Shown in pieces: positions 34,098 through 36,098 of a stretch of DNA of 36,098 bases. This DNA comes from Pseudanabaena sp. (lineage in GTDB: Bacteria > Cyanobacteriota > Cyanobacteriia > Pseudanabaenales > Pseudanabaenaceae). A program made the position numbers and the translations under genes. The stretch is taken from the NCBI GenBank assembly GCA_003249015.1, contig QBLS01000001.1, positions 290,901-326,998 on the forward strand, read 5' to 3'. The notes beneath the pieces were generated by a model that saw nothing but the letters and a program-made list of their open reading frames with translations, had not been told where the DNA came from and ran no database searches. Positions within the stretch are counted from its first letter, which is position 1; each line of letters opens with the position of its first letter.

Positions 34098-35086
34098 GCG
34101 CAGAGAAACTTCTGAAAGATTATGCTTCTGGTCGGCGCGACTTTGCTAGCTTAAACTTAGCCAATGCCAATCTATTTAATAGTGATTTAATAGGCGTTAA
34201 CTTAACCAAGGCTGATCTTAGACGCGCTAACTTAGTTTTGGCTTATCTCAATAAAGTCACTTTTAATAATGCCAACTTATCAGGGGCAAAACTAGGCGGA
34301 GCGACACTCAATCAAGCAATCATGATGAGTGCCAATCTCTCTGAAGCGGATCTCCATGGGGCCATGCTCCAAAGGGTAAACCTCTTTGGCGCAAACTTAT
34401 CCCTCGCTAATCTCATGGATGCTAATCTCAGCGAAGCGGATCTTCGCAGTGTCAATCTGCGGGGGGCAAACCTGCGCTGTGCAATTTTAAGTGCTGCTCT
34501 AATCAGGGAAGAACGTGGGTACCCACCTACAACCATGAGTGGCGCAAATTTACGCAAAGCCGATCTGCGGGGGGCTAATCTGACGGGAGCGGACTTGTCA
34601 GGAGCGGATCTGTCTGGCGCTAACCTCAGTGATGCAACTTTGGCTAAGGTGAACTTACAAGGGGCAAACCTCAGTGGAGCGATCGCGACAAATAGCATTC
34701 TTACAGAGTCAAATTTGAGCAGCGTAAACTTCACTGAAGCTAATTTTAAGGGTGCTAATTTTAATAGAGCCGATCTTAAAAATGCCAATCTCCACTTAGC
34801 TAATTTGTTTGGGGCGAACTTGACCAAGGCGAATATCAGCATGGCGACGTTAAGCGGTGCTGGCTTAATTCAGGCGGTGCTAACTGGTTGCGATCTCTCG
34901 CGCTCGCTTTTAGATGGTGCAAATCTCAGTCAAGCCACCCTCGTAGATGCCTACTTAGTTCGCGCTAACCTTGATGGAGCTGATCTAAGCGAGGCAGTCT
35001 TAACTAGAGCTGAACTCAGTGGTGCTAGTACCATTGGCACTATTTTTAATGGTGCGACTATGTCCGATGGCAGGATTCACTCATAA
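34094..35086 (+). CDS. Pentapeptide-repeat protein
   Basis: 330 residues, almost entirely A(D/N)Lxx repeats (for example LSEADLHGAMLQRVNLFGANLSLANLMDANL), predicted to fold as a right-handed quadrilateral beta helix. A non-repeat interruption, ILSAALIREERGYPPTTM, at about residues 133-150 divides it into two solenoid segments. No signal peptide or kinase domain, so probably cytoplasmic. The frame runs upstream to 34043, but ATG 34094 overlapping the histidine-kinase stop (ATGA) is the likely start, meaning translational coupling. Binding partner or target unknown. Confidence 0.9.
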   Translation: MSAEKLLKDYASGRRDFASLNLANANLFNSDLIGVNLTKADLRRANLVLAYLNKVTFNNANLSGAKLGGATLNQAIMMSANLSEADLHGAMLQRVNLFGANLSLANLMDANLSEADLRSVNLRGANLRCAILSAALIREERGYPPTTMSGANLRKADLRGANLTGADLSGADLSGANLSDATLAKVNLQGANLSGAIATNSILTESNLSSVNFTEANFKGANFNRADLKNANLHLANLFGANLTKANISMATLSGAGLIQAVLTGCDLSRSLLDGANLSQATLVDAYLVRANLDGADLSEAVLTRAELSGASTIGTIFNGATMSDGRIHS

Positions 35087-35122
35087 AATTAAGCTATGAC
35101 TGTCGCCTATTCTATTAGGATG

Positions 35123-35165
35123 CCAGAAATGAGTTGCGGGGCAAAGCGCCGCAACTCATTTCTGG
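35123..35165 (+). terminator. Hairpin after the pentapeptide gene
   Basis: CCAGAAATGAGTTGCGGGGC (35123-35142) pairs with 35146-35165 around AAA with one mismatch. A second short AT-rich hairpin of the AATGGC type (about 35190-35220) follows before the next gene. Confidence 0.7.
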
Positions 35166-35250
35166 GGTTTAGTTATGCATATTGCGAAAAAAGGAGAATG
35201 GCATCGCCATTTTCCCCTTTGGTACAAATCCATAGAGGAAATAGATAATC

Positions 35251-35976
35251 ATGGAAAGCTCTAGTCTTCTGGAGGAGGTAATTGATAGTCTGGAGCAAGA
35301 TGCAAACGTTCTGCGTATTAAGCGTTTGATTTTGTTTACCTGTCATGACACTTGGTCTAACGATGTTAACGAGGTTAAAGCCTTGCATATGCGTCAACTT
35401 GTGCGTGAAGTAATGGTCATGTTTCCTGACTTAAATATGCTCAAGCAGATGCTTAATAACCATGTCAAGCAACTTAGTAAACAGACAGATTATTTGCTGG
35501 CGGCGGACAATATTATTGATAGTCTTGGGTTTCTCTACACCCTTCGCGATGAGGGTAATCTCCCTGAAAGTTTTTTAAATCCCCAAGCAGCAGCCAAGAA
35601 CAAAAAAAGCAAACCTTCCTCCCAAAATGAATATTCTGAAAAAAATGAGCATGACACAATTCCCCATCGCCATAATCTGAAATATTTAACAAATCTCTTT
35701 GACTTGCGATCGGATATTTCCCGAAATATTAGCCCTCTCCATGCCAAAATCCTCTTGTTTTCTAGTCTCAATCATCGATTTAGTCCCCAAGAGCGTGACT
35801 GGTCGCCCCTTTATACCTATGATCTAGATGATCTGATGCAGCTTATTTTTCAGACTTACGAAACATTTCCTGCTCTAGAGCAGCATCTCAAATTGGTGAG
35901 TGAGACCTTAGATCAGCCTGAGGATGCTAAACGCGCTTCAGCCGTAATTTTGCAAGCTCTAAAGCCTTTTTATTGA
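35251..35976 (+). CDS. Cyanobacterial hypothetical helical protein
   Basis: 241 residues, not recognised. Mostly helical: an N-terminal region (about 1-105, SSLLEEVIDSLEQDANVLRIKR) and a C-terminal region (about 150-241, NLFDLRSDISRNISPLHAKILL, then DLDDLMQLIFQTYETFPALEQHL), joined by a polar Lys/Ser/Glu-rich linker (about 110-145). The two halves share a pattern of a hydrophobic helix, then 'TYETFPALEQHLK' or 'VMFPDLNMLKQMLNN', which suggests an internal duplication. No membrane segment. It is likely soluble and could be a scaffold or regulator; function unknown. Confidence 0.75.
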   Translation: MESSSLLEEVIDSLEQDANVLRIKRLILFTCHDTWSNDVNEVKALHMRQLVREVMVMFPDLNMLKQMLNNHVKQLSKQTDYLLAADNIIDSLGFLYTLRDEGNLPESFLNPQAAAKNKKSKPSSQNEYSEKNEHDTIPHRHNLKYLTNLFDLRSDISRNISPLHAKILLFSSLNHRFSPQERDWSPLYTYDLDDLMQLIFQTYETFPALEQHLKLVSETLDQPEDAKRASAVILQALKPFY

Positions 35977-35979
35977 ATG

Positions 35980-36032
35980 CCATAAATGAGTAGGAGTGAG
36001 CGGTGGTACTGCACACTCCTACTCATTTATGG
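35980..36032 (+). terminator. Hairpin after the last gene
   Basis: CCATAAATGAGTAGGAGTG (35980-35998) pairs with 36014-36032 around a 15-base loop, four bases past the stop. Confidence 0.7.
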
Positions 36033-36053
36033 GAATTTTAAATATTTAGAAGA

Positions 36054-36098
36054 GGCTTCGACTTCGCTCAGCCAACGTATACTGCTGGCTGAGCGAAG
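36054..36098. repeat. Inverted repeat cut by the window end
   Basis: GGCTTCGACTTCGCTCAGCC (36054-36073), loop AACGTATACTGCT, then the first 12 bases of the opposite arm (36087-36098). The missing 8 bases of that arm are present at 22-29. The last 21 bases equal the first 21. Confidence 0.85.

Noticed and set aside
34312-34842. Long open frame antisense to the pentapeptide-repeat gene
   Set aside because: The repetitive coding strand leaves the opposite frame open; its product is a low-complexity mirror of the repeat with no independent signals.

Overview
The window comes from a cyanobacterial chromosome. It carries geranylgeranyl reductase (chlP), ferredoxin-NADP reductase (petH), a Calvin-type GAPDH (gap2), a plant-type zeta-carotene isomerase, a phytol-kinase-like protein, YggT/Ycf19, cyanobacterial orphan families and very many GCGATCGC (HIP1-type) octamers. 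The AT-leaning genes combined with dozens of GC-cored intergenic palindromes would fit a Pseudanabaena-like filamentous lineage, but that placement is an inference.

Layout. 1-7000 (all minus strand): a CHASE2 adenylate cyclase, gap2, an inositol-phosphatase/CysQ-like enzyme, an SDR protein, and scpA overlapping a PPC-domain protein. 7100-13100: phytol-kinase-like (+) converging on zeta-carotene isomerase (-), then dienelactone hydrolase, mutL, a 48-residue DUF2256 zinc-finger protein and chlP (all +). 13100-17000 (-): a secreted unknown, a TIGR04376-type coiled-coil protein, a one-TM protein with a GspC/PilP-like tail, and a DUF1517 protein. 17248-17334: tRNA-Ser(CGA), then YggT (+).

17900-25100 (-) is a nitrogen-assimilation block: cynA-cynB-cynD-cynS (cyanate import and hydrolysis), a TetR regulator, and the arginine dihydrolase/ornithine-processing fusion ArgZ/AgrE. 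An 875-base AT-rich gap upstream of cynA holds a textbook NtcA promoter (GTA-N8-TAC, 22 bases, TAAAGT). Cyanate and arginine are both turned into ammonium and CO2, so the block looks like a nitrogen-scavenging module. A calcium-binding EF-hand protein is divergent from it.

26500-31300 (-): an atypical acyl-CoA-dehydrogenase-fold flavoprotein, an OsmC-family protein missing its second cysteine, RppH-type Nudix hydrolase, and acetolactate synthase (ilvB). 31600-36000 (+): petH without the usual phycobilisome-linker domain, a PAS histidine kinase translationally coupled to a pentapeptide-repeat protein, and an unknown protein.

The most striking non-coding feature is the repeat load. Almost every intergenic space has one or more near-perfect hairpins with a 3-base loop. 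They fall into families: a GGCGGCGC-GAA-GCGCCGCC core with variable outer arms; a composite double-hairpin element of about 100 bases in three copies; a MITE-like element ending in a CTTCGCTTGCTT tail; and a contig-end inverted repeat. The first and last 21 bases of the window are identical and lie in that last repeat. Either the assembly broke at a dispersed repeat or the ends join.
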